Of a stretch of 64,000 bases of DNA, positions 33,788 to 41,554 are shown piece after piece. Each line of letters begins with the position of its first letter. Position 1 is the first letter of the stretch. The translations under genes were made by a program, and so were the position numbers. Location: NCBI GenBank assembly GCA_002392765.1, contig DGHT01000045.1, positions 1-64,000 of the forward strand, in the 5' to 3' direction. The notes under the pieces were generated by a model, which was not told where the DNA came from, did no database searches, and saw nothing but the letters and a program-made list of their open reading frames with translations. The stretch comes from Verrucomicrobia bacterium UBA3841 (GTDB lineage Bacteria; Verrucomicrobiota; Kiritimatiellia; RFP12; UBA1067).

Positions 33788-35782
33788 TCATTCAAGACTC
33801 AACATCTTCTTAGCAATTTCTATCTGCCCTTCTGCAAATACAGAAAACACATCATACGTTTGAACGGTATTTACATTTGCACACACATGTCCAACACACT
33901 GGGAAGCAACGTCTTCCCCGCCAAGTAGACCATTTCTCGAGAAAGTCATATGTGCATTTCTCATCAACGGGTTTACTCTTGCTCTTAGAGAATCCGTCCA
34001 TGGTGGACCATTCTGTTCCACTTCATCAGGATTAAATTCTATCGCCGCAGCCCCATCCTTTGGGCCAGAATAAATCAGCCAACTCTGATTCGGTAGTTTA
34101 TCATTAAACCACACGCCATCACGATATTTATCTCGCTTCTCTACGTCATTTGTGTCAAGATACGGGCAAGATTTTGCATCCAAAACAATCCAATACTGAC
34201 TTTCTGGAGAATTATCACTATAAAACACAATTGCATAATCAGGAGTCAACAGATAGCGAGACGTAAAACCTCTTATGTTAGAATTCTGGTCTTGATATGC
34301 TCTAATGCCGCCGTATAATTCCACCCTCAATGGACAATCTCTCTGTTTTAGTTTTGCACAGATTGGGCCATTGAATGTTGGTCCAAGATGAATATTCTTG
34401 ATGCATTGCACGACTTGCCTTGCATAGTTAGTCCCAAGATCTTCAAGTCCCTCATTCATAAATGCTTGGACAAGACGCTTAAACACCCATGCCTCATATA
34501 TAAACGAGTAGTTCTTTTGCCAAGTTGAACATTCGCCATCATCCAAATCGCGCACATGCTTGGGTAAACGAAAACAACCATTCAAACGGCCCTTAAAGTC
34601 TCGCAATTTCAAGAAGTCCATCATTAATTTATGTGTACGGTTATATGCTTCAGTATTAGGAATGTCAACAGTTGCGAGGTAATCAATGGAACCGGAAACA
34701 ACGCCTATGCACTGCATCCATGGACATCCTTCCGTGAAGAAAGGTTGACACTGCCCAACAATCTCCCTCACTTTATCAATCAAAGACCGTTTGAATTCAA
34801 TTTCTTTCTTTATATCCTTAAGAAGGAATTTATCGATATCCGGAACCTTGCTCAACCAATCTTCATCTGCCGATATACTATCTTTTATTTTGTGTATCAA
34901 ATCAACCACGCAGTTCTTAAAATACAACAGGAATCCTTTTATTGCCCTATGTATCGGCACATCGTATGACATTGACAACACTGGAGCATAAACCTTTCCA
35001 TGAGATATTCCCAACGACAATCTGCGATTCATATCACGTCTTGTCTTCGATGATATCTTACGTAGTTTCTCCTGGGGAGTCCTCTGATAAGATCTCACAA
35101 CACCCCCCGCACATCTACTTGCAATGTCTAAAAGATATGGCTTCAATGAACTTATCAAACCTTTAAACTCGAGAATTTGCCTCTCTACATCCCTAAGAAT
35201 GCTCGCCGTCTCGGAAGAAAAACATTCCTCTTTTATGTTTGTCCTTGAAAGCCCCTCAAATGTAGAAAGAACCGCAGAAGGATTCACACCAATCATCTCA
35301 TCAACCATACGATCCAACAACTGCTTCTTGTCAGGATTCGGCTCTACCTTAATGTCAAACTCTGCAATAGTAACCCATTCAAAGTTTTCTGTCATGTTAG
35401 CGCGACGACGTAGCCGCAGCATTGACGGCCCAGAAGCACCACGCAACATCTGCATTCTAAAAACATGAACTTTGTTACCTTTATTATCCTTTCCCCATGT
35501 AAAGAACCGCCCTCCCGAGTCTGTCTGTGGTTCATAATCTGGTCGATACGCAAGTTGTAATTGATATAAAGAATCCAAGTCTTCATTGGGGGCAATCTTT
35601 TCAAGTCTCGCCTCCAAAAACAGAAGGTCACTAACAGCACCTTTGACGCCCCACGCACCTTCGCTAAAGTGAATAAGATTTCGAATGCTGCCCACCACCC
35701 CATCGCCAAGAGGAAGCGATGGTGTTTCAACGAAAGACTCCTTGGAATCTTTATCCTTATAAAAGAAAATCTTAAGATCCAT
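33788..35782 (-). CDS. DUF2357-type protein with PD-(D/E)XK nuclease-like core
   Basis: 664 residues. The central 150-400 is helical as in DUF2357 proteins (YDVPIHRAIKGFLLYFKN). Residues 425-540 carry a PD-(D/E)XK arrangement: Glu430 in YEAWVFKRL, ProAsp 514-515 in LLTPDYAIVFY and AspAlaLys 535-537 in YWIVLDAKSC. McrC, the nuclease of McrBC, is organised similarly and is paired with an AAA+ partner, as here (next gene upstream, 7 nt). A role as DNA-cleaving effector is inferred. Poor ribosome-binding sites and tight spacing suggest translational coupling in the operon. Confidence 0.78.
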   Translation of the reverse strand: MDLKIFFYKDKDSKESFVETPSLPLGDGVVGSIRNLIHFSEGAWGVKGAVSDLLFLEARLEKIAPNEDLDSLYQLQLAYRPDYEPQTDSGGRFFTWGKDNKGNKVHVFRMQMLRGASGPSMLRLRRRANMTENFEWVTIAEFDIKVEPNPDKKQLLDRMVDEMIGVNPSAVLSTFEGLSRTNIKEECFSSETASILRDVERQILEFKGLISSLKPYLLDIASRCAGGVVRSYQRTPQEKLRKISSKTRRDMNRRLSLGISHGKVYAPVLSMSYDVPIHRAIKGFLLYFKNCVVDLIHKIKDSISADEDWLSKVPDIDKFLLKDIKKEIEFKRSLIDKVREIVGQCQPFFTEGCPWMQCIGVVSGSIDYLATVDIPNTEAYNRTHKLMMDFLKLRDFKGRLNGCFRLPKHVRDLDDGECSTWQKNYSFIYEAWVFKRLVQAFMNEGLEDLGTNYARQVVQCIKNIHLGPTFNGPICAKLKQRDCPLRVELYGGIRAYQDQNSNIRGFTSRYLLTPDYAIVFYSDNSPESQYWIVLDAKSCPYLDTNDVEKRDKYRDGVWFNDKLPNQSWLIYSGPKDGAAAIEFNPDEVEQNGPPWTDSLRARVNPLMRNAHMTFSRNGLLGGEDVASQCVGHVCANVNTVQTYDVFSVFAEGQIEIAKKMLSLE

Positions 35783-35789
35783 ACGCTAA

Positions 35790-37793
35790 TTATACTTGCA
35801 TGATTCTTTTAGTGTAGTCATCTATTCGCCTTTTCAAGAGCTCCGCAGAAAGTGGTAACTTGAGAACATCCGAGTTTACATTCTGATCGCCCTTGCCACT
35901 CACCTCAATTTCAAATCCTTTGTTAACGTTATCGTAAAGTGTATTAATAGCAGTTATCGTCCCTGGTGTGGGTCTGCATGCAAAAAACACCCTTTGCGCG
36001 AGAAATTCATCCAGCGCGACTTTCTGTCGCTCGGCTTCAGTAAGGAATGAATTATTTCCTTCATATGGAGGCCTGTTCCGAATATATGTAAACATATCTG
36101 AGACAATACGCCCGCTCATATCGAACCCTGCGTCTGACATAATGCTTTCATTCCCATCCTTAGGTCCTAGAAGAGACAAAATGGCGTTAACAATTATATT
36201 GTCAATGTCGCGAGACGACTCACACCAACGCTTAAAGGTCCCATATGTGATTGGTTCTCGGCCGACGAAAGGCTTTATTTCAGGGGCATTTCCATCTGCA
36301 AGATCCGTCACAAGCTTCTTCGTAGTTTCAAAAGAACTTGCTAGTTCAATGGTGTTGCAGCGACTTAAAAAACGCGGACTCAATGGGCGTGTTGTTTCGT
36401 CCGAATTACATGTACCGATCACGCGGAAGTTTTGCTCCACAAACAAGTCCATGCCATTATCCTTACACCCAGGAATCACCCCCATTCCTCGACTCATGAT
36501 TTGGATAAAATCAGAGAAGTAATGCTCAACACATGCAAGATTCATTTCTTCAAAACAGACAATGCCCATCGGCAAGTTCTCACCTTCAGATATATTCCTT
36601 ATGAATTCTGCCAAGTGACTCGGCGCATGCCGAAAACCACCGTCTGTCTCATAGCCAAGTAGATCCGCAGGTTCCATCCATGCCGGGTTAACAAAAATCT
36701 GCCGCCACGACCGCTCGGCCGGCGGCCGCTCGGCGTCATTCTTTGCGGGCGAACCAGCAACAGCCCTCATATACAATTCTGCCAATGAAGATTTACCTGT
36801 GCCGGGGTTACCCGCTAACAGCGTACACATCGAACACTTGACGCTTGTGTGTAGTCTTACTAGATCGGCCGTGCTATACTTGAAGCCGCACCTTTTGACA
36901 TATTGCTCAAAACTTTTCAAAAAAGATATCTCTGTCTCATCCCATTTATCGTCATCCTTGTTGCCTGCACTTTCATGTGACGAATTCTTTCCTGTCAAGC
37001 CAGCCGTATCAGAAGTGGCATCACCAGTCGCTTGTGGCCGGCCAGATATTGCTCTTTCTACGCTATCGCCAACATTGGCACCTATCATGCCGCCTCCACT
37101 CAACGGCTCGTCATCTTCTGCCTCTGCCCCACGTTCACAACCATCATCGACGGGCAACTTTCGCCAAATGTTTTCATCCGCAAGAAGATCGTCGGTAGTC
37201 ACATTTTTGAACGGATTCACTAACACAAATTGGTCACCATTAAACTTGATCTCCTTACGACGATCGTCATTGCTGAAGAAATAAAACGTCTGCTTCAGGG
37301 TCTTCTCCTCATGATCCGGCAACCGATCTTCACGAACACCTTCTCCAACTTGAACACGGCCCGTCTCACGATCATAAGTAAATCCTGAATAAAACTTGTT
37401 TTCATCTGAAATGATAACGTCTCGCGTCCATATTTTATACTTTGGACATAGCCCTTTTGCTGAATTATTTCGGATGAAATCATCCAACGAGGTAGTCTTT
37501 GACTCCTCAAATTCTTCCCATTTCCTCATCTGCACAGGGCGTTTTGCGTTTGCAAATAGGAGTGTCTTTCCATTTTTTACTGTGCACACCGCAAACTCAT
37601 CACAGACGCAATATGGCTTTTCCCCTGAATCAACATGTATTTCACGATCGCCAAGAGGATTGCCAGCTGCATCTACTGCGCTTTTCAATATATGCTTTCG
37701 AACTGCGCCTGTCGCATCACGATCGCGATCATCGTATATCCCATAAATAAAGTCGTCCTTCTTGACATTCCTATTGTAGTGTTTTGGTGCCAT
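35790..37793 (-). CDS. McrB-like AAA+ ATPase
   Basis: 667 residues from ATG 37793 (AAGGAGAG 5 nt upstream). The N-terminal 200 residues are an unrecognised beta-rich domain; 215-290 is a low-complexity linker. The AAA+ domain has Walker A AGNPGTGKSS (327-336), Walker B IVCFEEMNLA (411-420) and sensor I IGTCNSDETTRPLSPRFLSR (459-478), in the McrB style of MNTxDRS followed by RRF. McrB-type motors form rings that drive an McrC-like nuclease. Its partner would be the DUF2357 protein directly downstream. The N-terminal domain probably recognises the target. Confidence 0.82.
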   Translation of the reverse strand: MAPKHYNRNVKKDDFIYGIYDDRDRDATGAVRKHILKSAVDAAGNPLGDREIHVDSGEKPYCVCDEFAVCTVKNGKTLLFANAKRPVQMRKWEEFEESKTTSLDDFIRNNSAKGLCPKYKIWTRDVIISDENKFYSGFTYDRETGRVQVGEGVREDRLPDHEEKTLKQTFYFFSNDDRRKEIKFNGDQFVLVNPFKNVTTDDLLADENIWRKLPVDDGCERGAEAEDDEPLSGGGMIGANVGDSVERAISGRPQATGDATSDTAGLTGKNSSHESAGNKDDDKWDETEISFLKSFEQYVKRCGFKYSTADLVRLHTSVKCSMCTLLAGNPGTGKSSLAELYMRAVAGSPAKNDAERPPAERSWRQIFVNPAWMEPADLLGYETDGGFRHAPSHLAEFIRNISEGENLPMGIVCFEEMNLACVEHYFSDFIQIMSRGMGVIPGCKDNGMDLFVEQNFRVIGTCNSDETTRPLSPRFLSRCNTIELASSFETTKKLVTDLADGNAPEIKPFVGREPITYGTFKRWCESSRDIDNIIVNAILSLLGPKDGNESIMSDAGFDMSGRIVSDMFTYIRNRPPYEGNNSFLTEAERQKVALDEFLAQRVFFACRPTPGTITAINTLYDNVNKGFEIEVSGKGDQNVNSDVLKLPLSAELLKRRIDDYTKRIMQV

Positions 37794-37809
37794 CGTACTC
37801 TCCTTATTT

Positions 37810-37986
37810 TTAAATTCCAACCTCTTGCTGAGCTTGCAGTCTCCGATCCAAGTCCAATTGCATATAATCCACCGCTACAGAACGAAGCCCCATAAAATCA
37901 TATCCAAGATCATCAAGAAACATTTTCGCTACAAAATAATTGGCATCAACTAATGCGTTGAAATACCTGTACTTATTCTCTTCCAT
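37810..37986 (-). CDS. 58-residue first gene of the polymerase/McrBC-like operon
   Basis: ATG 37986 has GGAGGAGG 7 nt upstream, one of the strongest ribosome-binding sites here. It encodes MEENKYRYFNALVDANYFVA, KMFLDDLGYDFMGLRSVAVD and an acidic-basic helical tail, stopping at 37810, 16 nt before the McrB-like gene. Composition is predicted all-helical and not membrane-bound. No family recognised. As leading gene with strong translation it could be an adaptor, inhibitor or antitoxin. Confidence 0.65.
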   Translation of the reverse strand: MEENKYRYFNALVDANYFVAKMFLDDLGYDFMGLRSVAVDYMQLDLDRRLQAQQEVGI

Positions 37987-38050
37987 TGTAGAGCCTCCTC
38001 CTCAGCGCCACAAACCTATCCGATCGGAATCGTGCCACTGTTCCCCTCTT
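37987..38050 (-). promoter_or_regulatory. Upstream region of the operon with a sigma-54 -24-like box
   Basis: TGGCACG (minus strand, 38037-38031) equals the -24 half of a sigma-54 promoter, about 45 nt before the first start codon. The -12 half (TTGCW) is absent at the right distance. No good sigma-70 promoter is seen here. The match may be chance or reflect altered specificity of the mini-sigma. Confidence 0.3.
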
Positions 38051-38248
38051 TCATTCCAAGCCTTCAAGCGCCTTCAGTACCGCTTTGATGTCTGAAAGGG
38101 TATACCGGCCCGGCGTAAAGACCACCTTGTCGCCGACGACTTTCCACCGCGGTGAAGGCTTTTTCGCGCCAAGGCGCTTCTTCGCCGCTGAAGTCTTCGT
38201 CTTCGGGGTCTCAACATGTTTCTGCGCCTTAGATGACATTCGTTTCAT
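38051..38248 (-). CDS. Small basic protein, hypothetical
   Basis: 65 residues from ATG 38248 (AGGTGG 7 nt upstream). A Lys/Arg/Thr-rich N-terminal half (MKRMSSKAQKHVETPKTKTS) precedes a compact WKVVGDKVVFTPGRYTLSDI and a final helix. Composition is GC-rich, unlike the operon to its left, so it belongs to the flanking chromosome. It could be a small DNA-binding or antitoxin-like protein. Weak evidence. Confidence 0.4.
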   Translation of the reverse strand: MKRMSSKAQKHVETPKTKTSAAKKRLGAKKPSPRWKVVGDKVVFTPGRYTLSDIKAVLKALEGLE

Positions 38249-38310
38249 GCTATTGCCCACCTTACCTTCCCTTTGCACCGTGTTCCACTGCAGACGGCAC
38301 GCTCGGTGAT

Positions 38311-38379
38311 CGCGCCCTACCGTTCCCCGCGCAGGAAATCTGTTTGTACATATTATACCACAAAAATGGAAAATGCGGC
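38311..38379. repeat. Copy 1 of TGTTTGTACATATTATACC repeat
   Basis: The 69-bp string from GCGCCCTACCGTTCCCCGCG through GGAAATCTGTTTGTACATAT to GGAAAATGCGGC recurs at 42392-42459 with two differences. The AT-rich core looks promoter-like. Confidence 0.8.
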
Positions 38380-38403
38380 GGAATTTTTCCCGTTCACAAC
38401 GAC

Positions 38404-38587
38404 GAGGGCGTCGTCGCTACGCAGGACATCTGTCAGCTATCTCCAACTTTGCAACATTGCCAAAATCAGGTCTGCGGCACGAAAATTCCCGCGAGAGATC
38501 CCCGCCCGCAGGCCTGCCCGGGCTCTCTCAGCCGGGTTTACGCCTAGTGGCATTACAGTATACGGGAGAGCGGCGGGAATCTGACAA
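38404..38587. repeat. 184-bp direct repeat, left copy
   Basis: Near-identical (one difference noticed) to 40781-40964. Ends with the 39-bp core TGGCATTACAGTATACGGGA to GAATCTGACA that also occurs alone at 41421 and 42462. The two copies bracket the Fic and RelBE genes in the same orientation. Confidence 0.92.
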
Positions 38588-38657
38588 CGAGAGCGATGAG
38601 GATAGCGACATTCATTTGAACCGGAACGATACACGCGCGTAAATTGCGAACGCGCCC

Positions 38658-38686
38658 TTGCTATTATTCCGCAAATATGGTATCAT
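38658..38686 (+). promoter_or_regulatory. Leaderless promoter of the Fic gene
   Basis: -35 TTGCTA (38658-38663), 17 nt, -10 TATCAT (38681-38686), 7 nt, ATG 38694. This leaves no space for a ribosome-binding site. Confidence 0.75.
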
Positions 38687-38693
38687 GTGCGGC

Positions 38694-39623
38694 ATGGACG
38701 GAAGCGATATACTATATCTATCGAGCGAAGATACGGCGAAACGGTGGGAAATATCCGACCGGAGAGTGCGCGTTTTATGCGAGAACGGGCAGATTCCCGG
38801 CGCTATACGCGATGGGAATCTGTGGAAAATCCCCGCCCCTGCCGTGAAACCGCGCGACGGGCGGACGATGCGCGGCCTCGGAATTCCCGTCGCCTTGCGC
38901 GGAACTATCGCCGAAATCGATTCGCTCAAAGAACAACTCGCAGCCAAGCGCCCATTGACGGACGGCGAGCGCGAACGGTTGCGCGATGCGTTTCTTGTCG
39001 ATTACACCTACTCGTCGAACGCCATCGAGGGCAACACGCTCACGCTCAGCGAAACAGCGATGGTGCTTTCGGGTATGACAATTGGCGAAAAGCCGCTTCG
39101 CGACCATCTTGAAGCGACTGGACACCGGGACGCCTTTTGCTTCCTGGAAGATTTCGTGAAATCCGGCGAGGCGATTGGCGAAGCCTTCATCCGCCAGCTC
39201 CATTCGCTCGTCCTTGCAGACAAGCCGATGGACAAGGGCGTCTATCGCCGCATCCCCGTCATTATTACCGGAGCCGTCCATACGCCGCCGCAACCTTACA
39301 TGGTCGCGCCGATGATGGAAGAATGGGTGCGGGACTTGCGCGCTACGCGGCACCACCCGATTGTCGCCGCAGCGGAATTTCACATTCGCTTCGAGGCCAT
39401 CCATCCGTTCATCGACGGCAACGGAAGAACAGGGAGGCTTTTGGCAAACTTCATCTTGATGCAGTCAGGCTATATGCCGGTCAGCGTCAAATACGAAGAC
39501 CGCCGGGCCTACTACGACGCCTTCACCGCCTATCATAAAGACGGCGACATCGCGCCCATGCTTGGAATATTCGCCGAGCGTGAACGGCAACGCCTGTTGG
39601 ATTGTCTCGCTGCAATAGGCTGA
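38694..39623 (+). CDS. Fic-domain protein with N-terminal HTH
   Basis: 309 residues from ATG 38694, chosen because the promoter lies 7 nt upstream. Residues 1-50 resemble an excisionase/MerR-like helix-turn-helix (LSSEDTAKRWEISDRRVRVL). The Fic part has an N-terminal inhibitory-like helix motif SNAIEGNTLTL (S/TxxxE/G NT form) and the catalytic HPFIDGNGRTGRLLAN (HxFx(D/E)GNGRxxR) with the essential His. Fic enzymes transfer AMP or other nucleotides to target proteins. The intact motif plus the inhibitory helix suggests a self-restrained enzyme. It lies between 184-bp direct repeats beside a RelBE pair. Confidence 0.9.
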   Translation: MDGSDILYLSSEDTAKRWEISDRRVRVLCENGQIPGAIRDGNLWKIPAPAVKPRDGRTMRGLGIPVALRGTIAEIDSLKEQLAAKRPLTDGERERLRDAFLVDYTYSSNAIEGNTLTLSETAMVLSGMTIGEKPLRDHLEATGHRDAFCFLEDFVKSGEAIGEAFIRQLHSLVLADKPMDKGVYRRIPVIITGAVHTPPQPYMVAPMMEEWVRDLRATRHHPIVAAAEFHIRFEAIHPFIDGNGRTGRLLANFILMQSGYMPVSVKYEDRRAYYDAFTAYHKDGDIAPMLGIFAERERQRLLDCLAAIG

Positions 39624-39740
39624 AAAACGCCTGCATGCTTTAGTTGCTGTCAGTTCCTTTATTACCGTAATATGTCGGATGATGGGATAGGGACTCGATT
39701 TCCTGCACCGCAATTCGGCTGTAGCCCGCCGCTCTCGCAC

Positions 39741-39770
39741 TTGACAAATGTAGCCCACAAATGCTACAAT
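39741..39770 (+). promoter_or_regulatory. Promoter of the RelBE-type operon
   Basis: -35 TTGACA (39741-39746), 18 nt, -10 TACAAT (39765-39770), then TTGGAGG before ATG 39798. Confidence 0.85.
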
Positions 39771-39797
39771 ACGCTCATCATTTCTTGGAGGCAATCA

Positions 39798-40130
39798 ATG
39801 CAAGCTACGCGAACCGACACAGTCAGAGCAAGAATATCTCCCGAGTTGAAGAACTCGGTTGAAGGGATATTCTCGTCGCTCGGCATGAATTCATCACAGG
39901 CGATAGTCCTGTTTTTCAAACAAGTCGAATTGCATAACGGGCTTCCGTTCGACGTGACTTTGCCGCCAAAGAAAATCCCCAACATGGCCACGATGTCCGA
40001 CGAAGAGGTTGATGCCGCTCTTCAGGCGGGCATCGATGAAATTGACGCGGGCAAGTGCGTTCCGCTGAACAGGGCTTATGCCGGATTTCGCAGGAGACAC
40101 GCAAAATGGGCGACTATGGCATCGAAATAA
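39798..40130 (+). CDS. RelB/DinJ-family antitoxin
   Basis: 110 residues from ATG 39798 (TTGGAGG 6 nt upstream). The N-terminus is a ribbon-helix-helix (TDTVRARISPELKNSVEGIF then SSLGMNSSQAIVLFFKQV), typical of RelB/DinJ, followed by an acidic toxin-binding region (SDEEVDAALQAGIDEIDAG). It would neutralise the following RelE-type toxin and repress the promoter. Its 3' end overlaps the toxin gene by 25 nt. Confidence 0.9.
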   Translation: MQATRTDTVRARISPELKNSVEGIFSSLGMNSSQAIVLFFKQVELHNGLPFDVTLPPKKIPNMATMSDEEVDAALQAGIDEIDAGKCVPLNRAYAGFRRRHAKWATMASK

Positions 40131-40408
40131 CTCCTGCGGCAATCAGGGACATTGACGAGGCGTTCGGCTACTTCTCCTTTCATCTTGAAAACCCGCAGGC
40201 GGCATTTGACTTGACCAACGAGATTTATCTCCGCATGCAGGATTTGGACTGCATGCCGGAGCGCTTTCCCGTATGGAAACGAGAGCCGTTCAGATCAAGA
40301 GGCGTCCGCAGTTTTGGAGTAAAGAACTTCAACGTCTTCTATACGGTCGACAAAGAACGGCTGCGCGTAAGCATCATTCGCGTCATCTACAATCGTCGCG
40401 ACGTGTAA
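40106..40408 (+). CDS. RelE/ParE-family toxin
   Basis: 100 residues from ATG 40106 (AGGAG upstream, inside the antitoxin gene). Pattern: IEITPAAIRDIDEAFGYFSF, NPQAAFDLTNEIYLRMQDL, RSRGVRSFGVKNFNVFYTVD and VSIIRVIYNRRDV, the ParE/RelE fold ending with the Arg-rich strand. RelE-type members cleave mRNA on ribosomes and ParE-type poison gyrase; this one cannot be assigned. A G-C-rich hairpin follows at about 40418-40452. Confidence 0.9.
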   Translation: MGDYGIEITPAAIRDIDEAFGYFSFHLENPQAAFDLTNEIYLRMQDLDCMPERFPVWKREPFRSRGVRSFGVKNFNVFYTVDKERLRVSIIRVIYNRRDV

Positions 40409-40780
40409 ACGAAAAAAGCGGCCGCGCCTCCATGTTAGAAGCGTGACCGCTCTGGTCTACCCTTGAGGCTTGCAATCTTCACATTGCCCGCATTTCGCGT
40501 TCTCGCTACACCCGCCATCGCACGGCGCATCCGGCAGTCAATCTGAGCACTCGTCCTTGCGCGCCCGCACCTCCTCCGCGGCAGCCTTGCGATTTTTCAT
40601 CTGCCAAGTGATCGAGCCTCTCGCCCAGTGCGAACGACGCTATGCCAAGCAAACCTCCAGCAGCGCGCGCCTTAGGTGCTTTGCCGTATCGTGCAACGGC
40701 TCCCAGCGCTGCAATACGGTGCACTTTTTATCTATATCTACCGACGTCTTTGCCATTCCCTGTTGATTGTCAAACTGGGC
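40409..40780. other. Intergenic, no gene seen
   Basis: Contains an imperfect hairpin AGCGGCCGCGC/GCGTGACCGCT (40418-40452), which on the minus strand is followed by TTTTTT and could terminate leftward transcripts. Otherwise unremarkable and without coding signal. Confidence 0.4.
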
Positions 40781-40964
40781 GAGGGCATCGTCGCTACGCA
40801 GGACATCTGTCAGCTATCTCCAACTTTGCAACATTGCCAAAATCAGGTCTGCGGCACGAAAATTCCCGCGAGAGATCCCCGCCCGCAGGCCTGCCCGGGC
40901 TCTCTCAGCCGGGTTTACGCCTAGTGGCATTACAGTATACGGGAGAGCGGCGGGAATCTGACAA
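40781..40964. repeat. 184-bp direct repeat, right copy
   Basis: Matches 38404-38587 over its full length in the same orientation. It closes the Fic-RelBE cassette. Confidence 0.92.
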
Positions 40965-41044
40965 GCAAAAATTGCAAAAAACACCTGCAAAAACACCTGC
41001 GGCCGACACGTATTCTACGACGGCTTTTCAGCAAAAGGATGGAC

Positions 41045-41356
41045 TTATACCATATCCGCACAATCCTCGCGCACGGCATCGGCAAACAGCTTCGGCTGGC
41101 GAATCGCAATGCGGAGAAGAACCCGCGCCGCTCCGGTCGGATGACGCCGCCCTTGTTCCCAATTGCGCAGTGTGCCGACGCTGACGCCCATGAATTTTGC
41201 AAATGAGTCCTGGCTGAGATTGAAGGCCTGACGCACATGTTGTACGTCTTCCTTGTTTTCGACCACAAAACGGCGAGAAGGCCTGCGCTCTCCCCTAAGG
41301 ATTTCTCCCCCTTCGCGCATGCTCTCAAGCAGCAAGTCAAAATTCTTCTTATTCAT
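41045..41356 (-). CDS. XRE-type HTH protein (NadS-like antitoxin)
   Basis: 103 residues from ATG 41356 (GGAGG 9 nt upstream). MNKKNFDLLLESMREGGEIL is followed by a Cro/CI helix-turn-helix (VRQAFNLSQDSFAKFMGVSV then GTLRNWEQGRRHPTGAAR). Such proteins are antitoxins encoded after a RelE-type toxin; here the upstream gene survives only as a tail. It would then be an orphan regulator. Confidence 0.85.
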   Translation of the reverse strand: MNKKNFDLLLESMREGGEILRGERRPSRRFVVENKEDVQHVRQAFNLSQDSFAKFMGVSVGTLRNWEQGRRHPTGAARVLLRIAIRQPKLFADAVREDCADMV

Positions 41357-41420
41357 GTTTATAACCCTCCGCAATTTCCTTCATCAACTTTTTCTGACCT
41401 TCTGTCAGATTTTCTCCTAA
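41349..41420 (-). pseudogene. 3' tail of the HTH gene's lost partner
   Basis: In frame and ending in TAA that overlaps the HTH start (ATGAATAA): PLGENLTEGQKKLMKEIAEG then YKHE. This resembles the end of a RelE/HigB-type toxin. Upstream it runs directly into the 39-bp repeat core at 41421, which has replaced the rest of the gene. Confidence 0.5.
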
Positions 41421-41459
41421 TGGCGTTACAGTATACGGGAGAGCGGCGGGAATCTGACA
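41421..41459. repeat. 39-bp repeat core, solo copy
   Basis: TGGCGTTACAGTATACGGGA through GAATCTGACA differs by one base from the cores inside 38404-38587 and 40781-40964. It abuts the broken toxin tail. Confidence 0.9.
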
Positions 41460-41554
41460 GGGATGTTTACGGCGAGGCCGACCCGAGTCTGATTCCACGG
41501 CATCTTCAGGGCGGCAATTCTGCCGACATCAGGGAGATGCGCCATTCTGGCGCG

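Noticed and set aside
38031..38037. A full sigma-54 promoter before the polymerase operon
   Set aside because: Only the -24 half is present; the required GC dinucleotide 12 nt later is missing, so it is kept only as a low-confidence hint.
40470..41184. Plus-strand frames between the toxin and the HTH gene
   Set aside because: They cross the 184-bp repeat and lack ribosome-binding sites or recognisable composition.
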